Below are positions 45,093-56,235 of a stretch of 64,000 nucleotides of DNA, piece by piece. Source of the stretch: Trachythela sp. YZ-2020 (taxonomy: Eukaryota > Cnidaria > Anthozoa > Malacalcyonacea > Clavulariidae); NCBI GenBank assembly GCA_016169945.1, contig JADLSH010000061.1, positions 1,178,001 through 1,242,000 of the forward strand, given 5' to 3'. The translations under genes and the position numbers were made by a program. The notes beneath the pieces are model-generated. The model did no database searches. It worked only from the letters and a program-made list of their open reading frames with translations, and was not told where the DNA came from. The stretch's first letter is position 1. The number at the start of each line of letters is the position of its first letter.

Positions 45093-48015
45093 TGTAAGGG
45101 ATGGTCTCACAGAAGATCAATTCTTAAAGAGATATTCTGAAGCCTTTACTGGTCCCCAAAACCTGGGTAAGCCTGTCTCATTTGTGCTTGATCCTAAAGT
45201 CCAGCCTGTGCATGCCCCCATACACAGAATCCCTGTTGCGAAGCGAGAGGGAGTGAAAAAGAAGTTAGATGAAATGGTTGCATCAAACAAACTTTTAAAG
45301 GTTGAAGAACCCACTGATTGGTGCTCTAATATGACTGTTGTTGAGAAAGTAAAAGAAAGTGGTGAAGTCAAAACCAGGATTTGTTTGGATCCAAGTCAAA
45401 CAGTGAATAAAGCCATTATGAGGCCTAAGTATGCAATTCCAACTTTACAGGAACTTTTACCTGAACTAAGCTTAAAAACGTATAAGTGTTTTACTATAGT
45501 TGATGCATTAGATGGCTTTACCCAAGTAAAGTTGGATGAAGAGTCGAGTTTTACCACCACCATGCAAACCCCCTGGGGGCGTTATAGGTGGCTTCGCCTG
45601 CCTTATGGTATGTCCTCTGCGCCAGAGGAATTTCAACGACGAATACATGAAGCGTTAGATGGTTTACCCGGTGTTTTCAGCTTTGGCGATGATATGTTGA
45701 TATATGACCTTGGTAATTCTCCAGAGGAGGCTGAAATTTCTCATGATAAACATTTGAATCTCTTTATGCAACGGGTTCTTGAAAGAAATTTGAGATTAAA
45801 TCCTACTAAGGTCCAGTTTAAAATGAGAAGAATCGGATTTATGGGCCATATTATTACAGAAGATGGTATTTTACCTGACCCAAACAAGGTAAAATCTATA
45901 GTTGAGATGCCTACTCCTGATGACAAGCGTTCAGTTCAGAGATTTCTTGGCATGGTCAACTATTTACATTCATTTTGTCCATCACTTTCTGATGTGGTCA
46001 ATCCTCTGCGAAATTTGACAAGAACTGATGTTCAGTTTGTGTGGTCAGGAGCACATGAAGAGGCATTTCAAAAAGCTAAGGCACTGATTGTAGATGCACC
46101 CTGTTTGGCATATTTTGACTACAAAAAACCTATTGTACTTCAAGTTGATGCATCAGAAACCGGTCTGGGTGGGGCAATGCTCCAGCCCGCAGGTCTTGGT
46201 AAGCTCCAGCCTGTTGCTTACACCTCATCCACTATGCGTCCAAATCAAGTGTTATGGGCACAAGTTGAGAAAGAAACTTTGGCCATTTGTGCGGCATGTG
46301 AAAAATGGGATCTTTGGTTGTATGGTAAACAAATAACAATACATACAGATCATCAGCCTCTTGAAACCATCTTTAAAAAGCCTCTTGCTAAGGCACCTAG
46401 GAGGCTGCAACGGTTGTTGATGAGGTTGCAAAGATATGACATCAACGTTGTTTATAAGAAGGGTTCCAGTTTAGTTTTGGCGGATACTTTATCAAGAGCG
46501 CCCCTATCTACTACAGATGCTAGAAAGCAGAATAACTTTGATGTGTTTAGGTTGGAAGTTGAGCGACTTGACACCTTGCCTAACCCACAGCTTTTACCAA
46601 AGACATCCACAGATTTACAAGCTGCAACAACGAAAGACCCTGATTTGGTTCAGTTGGCGAAAGCAATTTCATCTGGATGGCCAGACGAAAAGTCTCAGCT
46701 TCCAGGTTGCATAAAGCCATACTGGTGTTTCCGAGATGAAATGTCTGTCCATAATGGTATAATATATCGTGGAAAACAAGCTGTTATTCCAACGTCCATG
46801 TACAAAGAAATGCTGGCAAAGATCCACGCATCACATGCAGGTGCAGAAAGTAACATTCGAATGGTAAAGGATATTATTTACTGGCCTGGAATGCAGACTG
46901 CAATTAAGGATATGTGTCAGAATTATGGACGATGTGCCCAATTTGGAAGAGAGAATTCTAAAGAACCCATGAAGTCACAGCCTGTTCCACAGTATCCTTG
47001 GCAGTTTGTAAGTCAGGATTTAATGGAGTTCGAGTCAAGTAACTACCTGGTCACAGTTGATCATTATTCTGATTTTATTGAACTTGATGAGTTAGACAAC
47101 ACGCTGTCATCGACGATTATTAAACATTCCAAATCACATTTTTCTCGTCATGGTATTCCAGAAATACTTCTTTCAGATAATGGACCCCAGTATATCAGCA
47201 CTGAATTTGCTGCGTTCTGTGACCTGTATGGTATAACCCATATCACTTCTTCCCCATATTGGCCAAAGGGTAATGGAAAAGCGGAGTCAGCCGTGAAGAT
47301 AGTCAAAGCATTTATGAAAAAGTGTACTGATATTCAACTAGCCTTGCTGCTCTATAGAAATACGCCACAAGAGGGACATACGCTAAGTTCAGCACAGAGG
47401 AGTATGGGTCGAAGGACAAGACTTAATATTCCAGTAACCTCAGAGTTGCTTGTCCCTGATAAAGGCATATCAAAGTTGGTGCAGTTAGAAATCAATCTCA
47501 AGAAACAAAAGGCAAAGAAGTTTTATGATAGAACGGCGTCGGATGAACATCCAGATGTTCCAATTGGAAATTATGTTTACAGTAAACCAATCCCTCGTAA
47601 CAAATCGAGTCCGTGGCAGTTTGGTAAAGTTACAAGTACGCCTACCGTAAGGTCTTATGTAATAAGTACTGCAAAGGGTACTGTACGGAGAAATCGAGCT
47701 CAAGTTCGCCCTACCGCCCCACCTCCACCTCAAGAGAAGAAAAGTGATTTTCCAAGTTTTCAAAATTTTCCTGCACCCGAGGCTGAAAAGATAGAAAGAC
47801 GAAGTTATTCACAGATTTTAGATAAACAGTGCGGAGTACCCACAGTGTTAAGACAAGCGCAGGTAATCCCTGACAATGTGACTTCTCCAAATACTGAGTT
47901 GAGTTTGTCAAGTACTGAACCTAATCCTTCCACTCTTGAATCTGGTGAGACTATGTACAAAACAAGATATGGTCGAGTAGTTAAACCGCCCAAGATTTTT
48001 GATCCTTCTGGGTGA
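45070..48015 (+). CDS. gypsy pol: RT, RNase H, integrase
   Basis: An intact 981-codon frame starts at ATG 45070. RT motifs include RICLDPSQTVNKAIMRPKYA, FTIVDALDGF and a catalytic FGDD (near residue 204) where most elements have YxDD. RNase H starts around residue 355 (LQVDASETGLGGAML; TIHTDHQPLETIF). Integrase has an HHCC-type zinc region (about residues 580-625) and a DDE core with VSQDLMEF, LLSDNGPQYIST and GNGKAESAVKIV. There is no stop or frameshift, so pol may still be functional. Expression probably needs a +1 shift or reinitiation from the gag frame. The host transposon's two genes lie on either side. Confidence 0.95.
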   Translation: MTVLLSCNVRDGLTEDQFLKRYSEAFTGPQNLGKPVSFVLDPKVQPVHAPIHRIPVAKREGVKKKLDEMVASNKLLKVEEPTDWCSNMTVVEKVKESGEVKTRICLDPSQTVNKAIMRPKYAIPTLQELLPELSLKTYKCFTIVDALDGFTQVKLDEESSFTTTMQTPWGRYRWLRLPYGMSSAPEEFQRRIHEALDGLPGVFSFGDDMLIYDLGNSPEEAEISHDKHLNLFMQRVLERNLRLNPTKVQFKMRRIGFMGHIITEDGILPDPNKVKSIVEMPTPDDKRSVQRFLGMVNYLHSFCPSLSDVVNPLRNLTRTDVQFVWSGAHEEAFQKAKALIVDAPCLAYFDYKKPIVLQVDASETGLGGAMLQPAGLGKLQPVAYTSSTMRPNQVLWAQVEKETLAICAACEKWDLWLYGKQITIHTDHQPLETIFKKPLAKAPRRLQRLLMRLQRYDINVVYKKGSSLVLADTLSRAPLSTTDARKQNNFDVFRLEVERLDTLPNPQLLPKTSTDLQAATTKDPDLVQLAKAISSGWPDEKSQLPGCIKPYWCFRDEMSVHNGIIYRGKQAVIPTSMYKEMLAKIHASHAGAESNIRMVKDIIYWPGMQTAIKDMCQNYGRCAQFGRENSKEPMKSQPVPQYPWQFVSQDLMEFESSNYLVTVDHYSDFIELDELDNTLSSTIIKHSKSHFSRHGIPEILLSDNGPQYISTEFAAFCDLYGITHITSSPYWPKGNGKAESAVKIVKAFMKKCTDIQLALLLYRNTPQEGHTLSSAQRSMGRRTRLNIPVTSELLVPDKGISKLVQLEINLKKQKAKKFYDRTASDEHPDVPIGNYVYSKPIPRNKSSPWQFGKVTSTPTVRSYVISTAKGTVRRNRAQVRPTAPPPPQEKKSDFPSFQNFPAPEAEKIERRSYSQILDKQCGVPTVLRQAQVIPDNVTSPNTELSLSSTEPNPSTLESGETMYKTRYGRVVKPPKIFDPSG

Positions 48016-48311
48016 GTCTTCGATAGAACAATATAGAGTACTGTAGTTTGGTTGTTTAACCATTTTCTTTGTTGAACTTTAGTTAGATTTAAAACATTTT
48101 CAAAAAAAAAAAATAAACGAACATTTTTTTTTCAATGAACAGGGGGGGATGTTACCATAGGATATATAATGTTAGATATGTATTGTAATGTATATGTAGG
48201 GGTAATGGAGGACACGAAGACAAGATGGCGGACATCACTATAAAAGCTAGTAATCTTGTACTTTTAGTTATTCTTTAATAAATCCTATCCTGTTAACTAG
48301 ACCATCTCTAA

Positions 48312-48441
48312 TGCCGGTTTTCCACTTGCGAATTTTTTCGTGCGAAGCGAATTTTTCATTTGTCTTTCGTCTCTCAACTGGAACCATGTGGAACTAATTG
48401 GATAAAGACAAAAGAAAAAAAATCGCAAGTGGAAAACCGCC
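48312..48441. mobile_element. 130-bp MITE, TIR GGCGGTTTTCCACTTGCG, TTAA-like flanks
   Basis: Inverted ends (gccggttttccacttgcg on the left, cgcaagtggaaaaccgcc on the right) are flanked by ctaa and ttaa. This suggests a degenerate TTAA target site, as in piggyBac or Kolobok elements. Confidence 0.7.
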
Positions 48442-48467
48442 TTAACACTTGACATGAGCAAACAATA

Positions 48468-49017
48468 CAGGGATGGATCCACCGGGGGGGTGCAAATTTG
48501 AACAATTTCCCGATCAAATGCAAGGCTATTGTCATTGTTCGAACAAAAATTATATTATGAGACAAAATAAGAGACAGTAATTTGAGACTTTGAGTAATAA
48601 CTAATAACATGGTGATAAGTGAATAACAATTCAAAATATAGTCAATCACGACTAGCAACTTCCTGCAGTCACTACAGTGCAATTCGACGTGGCTTTTCAT
48701 TAAAAATCATTAAAAATCATTAAAAATCCCAATATTTTGTGTAGATTCAAACGTAGTGAGTAGTCAGACCACAGAATAGAGACTAACCAGAAGTCCAACT
48801 CTGTTGTTCAAATATCAGAAATCCGTCGCCCAGATTGCAGGAAATGCCATTTCCGAGGTTCTAGAATTCAAAAATGATGGGCTTCAAAAATGGGGGTGAT
48901 GCCGCCGTACCCCCCTAGCAAGGACGCGCCAAAGGCGCGTGTCGCGACTTCGGCGCGAAACACCTAACTAAATCACCCCTGGCACCCCCCTATCAAATCA
49001 TGCTGGATCCATCCCTG
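48468..49017. mobile_element. 550-bp hAT MITE, TIR CAGGGATGGATCCA, TSD AAACAATA
   Basis: 14-bp inverted ends are flanked by a perfect 8-bp duplication AAACAATA (48460-48467 and 49018-49025). The interior has G/C runs and a cgcgacttcggcgcg-type segment but no gene. It lies downstream of the HECT gene inside the 15.7-kb transposon. Confidence 0.93.
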
Positions 49018-49089
49018 AAACAATATAGAATGTAATAATTTAAAACACAACGTGCTTATAGACATAGTGGTCTTTCCCTGCCAACAAAA

Positions 49090-49436
49090 CTATAACAATA
49101 AAAAGCAATTATAAACTCTATGACTGCATGTGACAATTGATTGGAAATAGATTGCACATTTGCACCCAAGTGATTGTATAAATAACATGTTGCATCTGGA
49201 TTCAAGAAAGAGGGTTACGAAAATCAGCATGAATTCTTTTCCTTCTTGCCGAATTGCTGCAGACATGCTTGAGTTAAATGACTCTTGGTCAAGAGTCCCT
49301 AGCATCGCAGGCAGACATAGCTTCATTAAGCATGTAGAGGCAAATATCGATGTCGACGTCGAATTGACCTCCAAAACAACACGTGTAAATGGCACTGAGC
49401 TGATGCCAGTAATGAATTTTAACAAGCTTTCCAATT
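49090..49436 (-). CDS. HECT gene last exon with catalytic cysteine
   Basis: Follows acceptor tttttag. Joining to the previous exon gives QQ-E-LESLLKFITG in phase. The Cys in ASTCLMKL matches the thioester cysteine region of HECT enzymes. The frame runs ~45 residues past the usual end of the domain, so the exact 3' end is uncertain. Confidence 0.75.
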
Positions 49437-52400
49437 CTAAAAAGATATAAAATTATATTAAAATGCGGCTGACTCTTCTGCCTCTTCGGAACTGTAAAAA
49501 CTTGCATTAATGGGACCAATCCCCTATTAAACTAAATTTTGAACTGGGACTAGGAAAATTCATTAATTCAGTAACGGCTGTATACAGGCTATTTAATAGG
49601 GGATTGGTCCATTAACTCATAGTTAGTATTAAATCAACTACAGTATGATTAAAGTACCAACGTCTTAGTTAATATTAGAAACATTTAGTAGTATATTAGG
49701 CACCCTGGAAATATTTTTAGAGGAACATAGTAGGGTGCACCTAGCACCTTGTCTCATTATCACCTAAGTCATACGTAATGCAAACTGCAGTTAAATACCC
49801 TGTTGACTAGCATCATTTATAAAACTTGCTAGCATTGCGTACATTGTGGCATCTTCCGGCTTGAAGACAATACTTTGCAACACAGCAGATGCGCTCACAG
49901 CATTCTCATTGTGTAGGAAAACTTCCTCAAACTGGCTAGGGTTTTTCCTAATTTCTTCAAGGATTCCTAGCGTCTGGAGACCCTTTGCAAAATTGTCTAG
50001 CATGACAGCTCTCTTCACAAGCACATGATAGGACACCATGGCTTCAGCAATGGCAATGCTGTTGTCAACCTATAGGTGAGAAAGCAAATGTTTAATTTGT
50101 AATTACAAAATATTACAGACTGTTAGGCTTGAAAGTTCAGTGACACAGTAAGGCATGTCACAAGCGAGGATACAATGCAATTATGGGAGTGGTCACAATT
50201 AAGGGAGCGGTCATTATATGTACTATTTATTTCCATCAAAGGGGGGTTGGAAAATTTACCTCCAATGTTCAAGGGGGGGTTGAAAATGTTTTTATCAGCA
50301 TTTTCCCATTTGCCGACACCCATGCACCCCCCCCCATAAATGATGACCACTCCCTAAACAAAATGGATTTTTCAGAGTGCATATGCTGCAGTAGGCATTT
50401 GGCAGTATGGGGTAGATACTAGAACTGTACATACATTCGGTAAGGTTACCAATCCACTATCTTGGAGAACATTTAGGAATGGTTCAGATGAATTCAATTC
50501 TTGGAGTTCATCATTTTCCTTAGCTGATATCAACTATATATATAACAAATTATATAACAATTACTGAGTACTGTAGTCCGTGTTTAGGGTGATGCTATGC
50601 AGTTGCAGATAGAAGGTACTGTAAATAAAATCAGGGCCGCCAGTAAATTTGTCGTGCCCTAGGTTAAGAAAATACTCGGATTAATATCAACTCCTACATT
50701 TTGACAGGCTCTGCCTAATTTTAAGCGTTGGTAATTTGCCTTCCCCCACCACCCATCAGTGGCCCTGAAAACAATAACCAACCTTCAAACTATTATTTGG
50801 ACCATTGAGTTCAGATTATACATTGTCATATTGTTAATAGAACATTGAATTACATTGCGTGAACCGTGCATGTCGAAGGGGCTGTATTAAGAATTATATT
50901 GAAACACAGGAGAGTGCTAACAAATTCCATATGCCACCCGTTATTGGCACACAAGCATCGGTAATGTACATGACTATTGACTACACAGACTGTCAACTTC
51001 CAAACAATTTTGTCAACTTCCAACGTGTTATCGCAGTAATTTATAAATCTAATAGACAACATGCTGTACTGTACCTTGTCCAGCATGTCACGTTTTTCTG
51101 TGTCGTACACATCGTATATGGAAGCATAAGCTGATGCTCTCTGTATGTCCGTAGTTGCTATGTAATAGTAATGCGAAGGCGCCAAATATGGGAATCCACC
51201 GCAACCATGTACGAGACTTTGTGCCACCAATTTTCCTAAAATCTCTGGAATTCCAGCTGCCAGACAAGATTGATCATACCTGAACAACAATCTGCTATGC
51301 GGACCTTCAAAAATACTAAATAGTTCTGCAGCACAGAACTTTTCTTTCACAGCGGAAAAAAACACACGTAGAACTCCTCCTGTGTCAATGGCTGGTTGAC
51401 CACAAAATGAAACACGAAGAGGCCTTGTGGGGTCAAATGATGGGTTTTTATAGAATGCCACAGCATCACTTAGGATATCATCCTGATCGACAGTCAACTT
51501 ACATAGCTGACCTGTGACATTAACAGATTTTAATCTGTTCATTTTCTGAACAACACTCATTTTCCTACAGGTGTCTGTATCTAAGAGTGGGCTATCTTCA
51601 TCTATACTGTCCTCATCGCCACTCTGGTTCTCATACACATCACTACTTGTCTCAATTACAACTAAAATAAATAATTAAATTAAAATCAATGAACCACAAG
51701 TAATAGTTTTCAAAATAATGTTCTTTAAGTTCTTTCAGAAATTATAAAAACATTATAGCACACATAGAAATATGCGGGGGGGGTGTATTGAAAAGTGTAC
51801 TCTCAATGTCTTCAAAATAACATTCCAGAAATATGTCTAAAAAATGGCACTTCAGAGGGTCTAAAATCACTCTAAATATCAACATTTTCTGGGCATGTCC
51901 TATGACCCCTCCCCCTAGGTAGAAAGGTGACACTCACAGCATTACATGGATTATAATTCCTTAAGGTTTGCTGTACACATAAAAGCTAGCCACATGCTTT
52001 AACAACATTAACTACAGTAAAGTACAGTACAGTACAAAGACTGTACAGTGGAAAAGTACTGCCAGGTAACGAATTAATTGAAACACAAAAAACTACAGTA
52101 CCTTCATCCGTGTCTGAATTTCCAGCAAGCATGGCATCAACTGCTTCATCAAGGCTTTTACTTCTAGTCGCTGCCAACTCATTAGCATTTTCGCTGATGT
52201 CTGGAAAAATTATACGAAGCCTACTCTTTGTTTCAGATTCATATCTGGTTCTCTTTTAATTTAGTGGCTAAACAATTTAAAATTAGAATTAATGAAATAC
52301 TGCAAACTGTACATGTCATATCACACCAAAAGTTGCCAAGAATTAATGACTGTGTACATGTGACAAAAGCATGGGGAACCGTCGCCTACAATGACAGTAC

Positions 52401-55400
52401 TGTACCACTGATTGCTGACAAAACTAATCCTATTCATTCAGCGAAGTGGATCTGCAGTAAAAGTGCAGTTAGTTAATCTTAAGGTTTTCACCCAAAACAC
52501 TTATGTCATAACTGCTGCAATAACAATAAATGGTTTTCCTACCTTTAAAAGCTTATCGGTACTTTTATTTAAAAAAAAACACCCTGAAATTTGTCTTATA
52601 CGTACTAACCCCAATTTACTAACCAACTCCACTGCACATTAGTATTCTCCCTGAGGCAACAACGCAATGCGCTCATTGCGCTGTTCCGGAGCAGTAATAA
52701 TAATTTTGCTTGGGTATTTACACTTGGTTGTAGGAAATATTTTGTAACAAATACAAAATTTGTTTTTATACTCGATCTTTTTGTAAGTTATGCTTGTGTG
52801 TGTTGTATGTGTTGAAACCGAGAGAAGGTTTAGTCAGTGGTAAGGTACTGTCTTATAATAACATGTGTTAAGATGTTCAAAGAACTTCAAATACCTGCTC
52901 TGTTTCACTTCCTTCTGAATCCGAGGCACACTGTGACTGATGTCTTGCAAAAGCTGGTTATTGATGTCGGTAACAATTCCTCATCAAGGTCATCATCTTT
53001 GCCAATATCAACCTTTATCCCAATTAAATAATGATACTGTAGACACAAGCAACCGTCGAAGATGCAAGTCTCCTAGGGGGGGTCCAGGAAATTTTCTGAA
53101 TTCTAGGGCCTCTGAGACTGCATTTTTTCGCATTCTGAGACGTCTTTTAAAAATATCTTAAAAGCCATAAATGGCAACGTTTTGTTGTTTCCAAACCAAA
53201 AGAAAGTAGGGTGCATGTCAAAATATATTAATAATTATTTATGATTTGCCTAACTAAGGCCGACTTGGCCGCCATATTCGAAGTCGCTCATGATCGCTGC
53301 TGTCAGTGCTATGTGTGCAAATTCAACCACCACAGGCATTTTTTACTTAGGAGTTGGGATTCTAGATTGGGAATACCACACAATCACACATCGTATGGGC
53401 TCTGTACCCCCTCCCCTTCCTGCCCGGATTTTAACTTTTCACAAGGGCAGTCCTTCTGTTGATTGGGGGGCTCCCCCCCCCCATGCACCTCCCCCCCTCC
53501 CTTCGCTACGCCACTGATAGTGAGAGAGGTGGCGCAATGTACTGTGTGATCAAGACATTTTACTTACTATACCTACATATCACCATATCAATATGTCAAG
53601 TATTTTGTCAAAGCATACTATGGACCCGCAGTAATTGGCTCACGCTGTTGCGGTGCTCCTGCCAAATTTAGACGTCATTTGTTGTAATTCCTGTTATGTT
53701 ATGTAATTTATATATAGTAATTTTGTATATTTTTGTTGGCGAAGCTAATAAAACTAAAACTAAAAACTACAGTCTTTCTAAGCACAGATACAATAGATTT
53801 TGGCAAGGTATTTTCACTGCTTTAATAAATATTGTAATGGTACCTTTGAAACTCTTTGAAACTCTACGTTATTGTGTAATTGCAATAAATGTTTTATCTT
53901 ACAAGTGATATGTGACTGCTTAGTTGAATATCTCATCCTATAATCTCACCTGCTAAGGGGAATGTAAACCCATCCAGTACGCCCGAAAATGTAAATTTTG
54001 GAGCACCCTCTCAAAAACTAAACCTTAATGTAGCCTAATTAATGCTGTTTTACATTACATTATTGTACCTTTTCATGTAAGCAGGCCAGGTCTTTAAGTG
54101 CTCTAATATATATAGAGCCATTTCCAGTTATGTGTTTTATTACACGACCAGAGATTTCTTGTCCCTCCTGAAGTGTGATTGAAACAGCATCAGTTCCAAC
54201 ACTTCTCACAAATTCAGAGCTGAAAAATACATACAAATTAATTTAAATAATTGAATTATTAGTGTTTCTGATTTTCTAAGCTTTGTACGAGTTAGAAAAG
54301 TTCTTACCCCAAATTATGAAATATAAATTTACTTGTACATCAGACATACCAGTCTGTCCTATTACCCTGAAGGCACATGCACTTATATCCGAATATATTG
54401 GCTGTGCAACTCCAGTTTTTCAGCTCTGGCTGGTCACTATGGGGTGCCATATCTGCCACAATTACATAATTATAAAATTAGTCAGCATTTTTCTTATTAT
54501 CATTTCTCTTATTATTCAACAGCATTAATTATATATATTATTCAACAGCATTAATGTCTCGATCAATTCCATGGTTGCCCAACTCCCCCCCCCCCCTCCG
54601 GGCGTTTGTTGGGCATTCTCAACTGTACTTGTTCTCAGGGTCGGGCATTTGCTTTCTGCAGGTTAGCCCCGGGGTGGGGAATTTGTTTGAGGCTAAAAAG
54701 TTGAATATTTATCGCTTGTTTCGCCATTTATCCGTACTTTAGTACGCATGTTTACACCCCATGTTTACACGTGCGTGCGTATTGCAAATTAATCATGGCG
54801 AACATACACACAACATTTAATTATAGTTGAATGACACACAAAGACTTTTTTCTTGTCCATCCTGTTGATACATTGACTTACTTCCGCAATTTGATATTGC
54901 TATATAAAGTTTTGAGACTTCAATATTTTAACTAAAAACGTTTTGAAACGAAATGGCTACAGAATCGATTTTAAATACAGATATATTGATACGTGATAGG
55001 GCTTGCATTCGATTTTTTGGATCAGAAATCCTCAGAAAATGTAAGTCCCCAAGGGTGGGGATTTTGTTGCATTATTTGGACCCCATAGTGGGGCATTTGC
55101 AAAGTTTTTTCGCCAAAATGACAAAAACCCGACAAATGCCAGGGGGAGGGGTTTATATTATTCAGCACTTGTTGCACTATTATTAGCCAGCTATGTTATC
55201 ATAATCCAGCTCTGATTTATATCATATATTATTTGGTTTGACTTTGGATTGGTCAGTGGGCCAAGGGGAGCGGGGGGGGAATGAAAACCGAGATGTTCAA
55301 ATGAATTTTATGTCACCCCCCCCCCCCCTTCAAAATTTACATACAATATTTGCTAATGCCTCGTACAGTAATTCGTGTAACTCGTAATCCATTTAAAAAA

Positions 55401-56170
55401 TTTATAATTACAAATGGAGTAAATACAAGTTGCACAAATTTTTTTGGCCTCCCATATTTCCTTGCATGATTTATCTGACCTCCTCCCTGTATCTATTAAC
55501 TTACCCAACTTCATTTCCATGATTGTCGACAAGACGCTCGTGAAATAGAGAGCTTATCGCCGCCCTGAGCTGAGTTTCCTGGTATGTCTTGTGAAAAGAC
55601 CAGGCATCAATATATAAGCCTTTCTCAATAAGATTGGCTTTCGCCTTAAGTCTGGGTACAGTTCCCCAACTTGGCGAAGGCAACAGGCAAACATCTTTGA
55701 ATGTCGGCTCGCACTGTCTTCCTTGCTTGCCCACACGAACCAGCACCTTTTTCAAACCGGCCTGTTGATGTCGAACGAGCTGCTTGCTTCCCCTTCCTTA
55801 TTTTGCCTTTTCCTTGACTGTAATTCCGCAAATGCGAATAATTTGTCGACAAGGGTATTGGACGAGAAGTTGAAGGAAATGAAGCACATTGAAAGCTACT
55901 GCTACCTGCAACAGATGTATTTTGGCTTGACGAAGAAGCCTCATTGCCGTCAACGCCATTTGCAACAGTCGCCGGACTTGCCGCATCTCTTGGTATAGAA
56001 AATGCATTTCGTATTTCTTCTTCTCTTGATCCAAACCGGTTGGACGAATTCCCACTACTCGAACTGGCCTCCGATAAGCTGGGGACACTATGCAAATTGC
56101 TTATTACAGCTGCTACTATTCGCTGAATGTTCCTTTCTTCTTGTCGTTCCGCCATGCTGAACAGTGCCAT
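49090..56170 (-). CDS. HECT-type E3 ubiquitin ligase gene, at least seven exons
   Basis: Exons in gene order: 56170-55505, 54219-54069, 52936-52895 (tentative), 52200-52102, 51661-51075, 50518-50450, 50069-49799 and 49436-49090. Phases agree at most junctions. Exon 1 is Ser-rich and then carries KDVCLLPSPSWGTVPR; one frameshift near 55760-55790 divides it. Acidic linkers precede the HECT part: LRVSFCGQPAIDTGGVLRVF, LVAQSLVHGCGG, ENDELQELNSSEPFLNV, and the final exon with LLKFITGISSVPF and the cysteine box FASTCLMKLCLP. The layout resembles the G2E3-like HECT family expanded in fish and invertebrates, which would transfer ubiquitin to a target. The start lies 66 bp inside the right terminal repeat, so I infer it is transposon-encoded and not host. 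Confidence 0.8.
49507..49615. mobile_element. 109-bp MITE between TTAA sites
   Basis: Inverted ends (TGGGACCAATCCCCTATTAA-like on the left, the TGGACC variant inverted on the right) are bounded by TTAA at 49507-49510 and 49612-49615. This is a piggyBac/Kolobok-type target. It sits in the intron between the last two HECT exons. Confidence 0.85.
49799..50069 (-). CDS. HECT gene exon 7
   Basis: Between acceptor cacctatag and a gtattt donor. The helical segment starts VDNSIAIAEAMVSYHVLVKR and ends SFINDASQQ. Reading through the donor gives an immediate stop, which supports splicing. Confidence 0.75.
50203..50354. mobile_element. 152-bp Harbinger-like MITE, TSD TAA
   Basis: Inverted ends GGGAGYGGTCATYAT are flanked by TAA on both sides (50200-50202 and 50355-50357). 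The interior has G and C runs. It lies in a HECT intron between exons 50450-50518 and 49799-50069. Confidence 0.75.
50450..50518 (-). CDS. HECT gene exon 6 (23 codons)
   Basis: Acceptor gctaag and donor gtaacc bound a phase 0-0 exon with the peptide ENDELQELNSSEPFLNVLQD and three more residues. It links the DMLDK end of the previous exon to the VDNSIAI start of the next. Confidence 0.7.
51075..51661 (-). CDS. HECT gene exon 5 (start of HECT domain)
   Basis: Acceptor ttttag and donor gtacag. An acidic Ser/Asp region (SGDEDSIDEDSPLLD) precedes the HECT N-lobe: LRVSFCGQPAIDTGGVLRVF, RLLFRYDQSCLAAGIPEIL, KLVAQSLVHGCGGFPYLAPS. Confidence 0.85.
51662..52101. other. HECT intron with G-run stretch
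   Basis: Contains cggggggggtgtatt near 51774 and acccctccccctaggt near 51906. These may be the ends of a short MITE, but I could not define terminal repeats or a target duplication. Confidence 0.4.
52102..52200 (-). CDS. HECT gene exon 4
   Basis: Acceptor ttccag and donor gtactg. The phase fits exon 5 exactly. The peptide is DISENANELAATRSKSLDEA followed by VDAMLAGNSDTDE, an acidic linker. Confidence 0.65.
52895..52936 (-). CDS. HECT gene exon 3 (tentative, 14 codons)
   Basis: Encodes SQCASDSEGSETEQ between a possible acceptor (acatcag) and donor gtattt, in phase with exon 2. Its end phase does not fit exon 4 by one base, so an exon is missing, a base is lost, or this call is wrong. Confidence 0.4.
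52940..54068. other. HECT intron; partial hAT-like end
   Basis: cttcgctacgccactg at 53501-53516 has the form of a hAT-type right end (inverted CAGTGGCGTAGCG), but no left partner or 8-bp duplication was found. G/C runs near 53405-53500 accompany it. Confidence 0.4.
54069..54219 (-). CDS. HECT gene exon 2
   Basis: Acceptor tttttcag and donor gtacaa. The peptide contains SEFVRSVGTDAVSITLQEGQ and VIKHITGNGSIYIRALKDLA, the conserved segment that precedes the HECT domain in this family. The phase joins exon 1 (EVG-SEF). Confidence 0.75.
54220..55504. other. first HECT intron, with C-rich MITE-like segments
   Basis: Holds C-run stretches at about 54583-54600 and 55313-55328. A short plus-strand reading from ATG 54953 ends in a possible donor (gtaagt near 55040). 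The frame is too short to call a gene, and no element boundaries were defined. Confidence 0.35.
55505..56170 (-). CDS. HECT gene exon 1, with a frameshift
   Basis: Starts at the ATG at 56168-56170 (MALFSMAERQEERNIQRIVA); a second ATG at 56155 is in frame, within a tandem 15-bp duplication. The Ser-rich region runs to GKIRKGKQAARSTSTG. The pattern then moves to another frame at VRVGKQGRQCEPTFKDVCLL and ends at donor gtaagt (55499-55504). Confidence 0.75.
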
Positions 56171-56235
56171 GCTGAACAGTGAACACGTTTCTCAAGCTAG
56201 CGCGGGAAATTTTGGGGGTTCGCCTGTTTTTTTAC

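Larger units (their letters stand above)
43469..48298 (+). mobile_element. near-complete Ty3/gypsy element with LTRs that look identical, TSD AGAC
   Basis: The 149-bp LTRs (43469-43617 and 48150-48298) show no difference that I can see. They start with tgttaccatagg and end with ctgttaact. A 4-bp duplication AGAC flanks them (43465-43468 and 48299-48302). A TGG-starting primer binding site follows the 5' LTR, and an acaggggggga purine tract precedes the 3' LTR. Gag-protease and pol frames are long. LTR identity implies a recent insertion into the large DNA transposon. Confidence 0.95.

Noticed and set aside
49160..49450. Plus-strand 96-codon frame
   Set aside because: It lies antisense to the HECT C-terminal exon, which has a proper acceptor and the family motifs.
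53040..53100. Possible MITE around ctcctagggggggtccagg
   Set aside because: No inverted partner or target duplication could be found within the intron.
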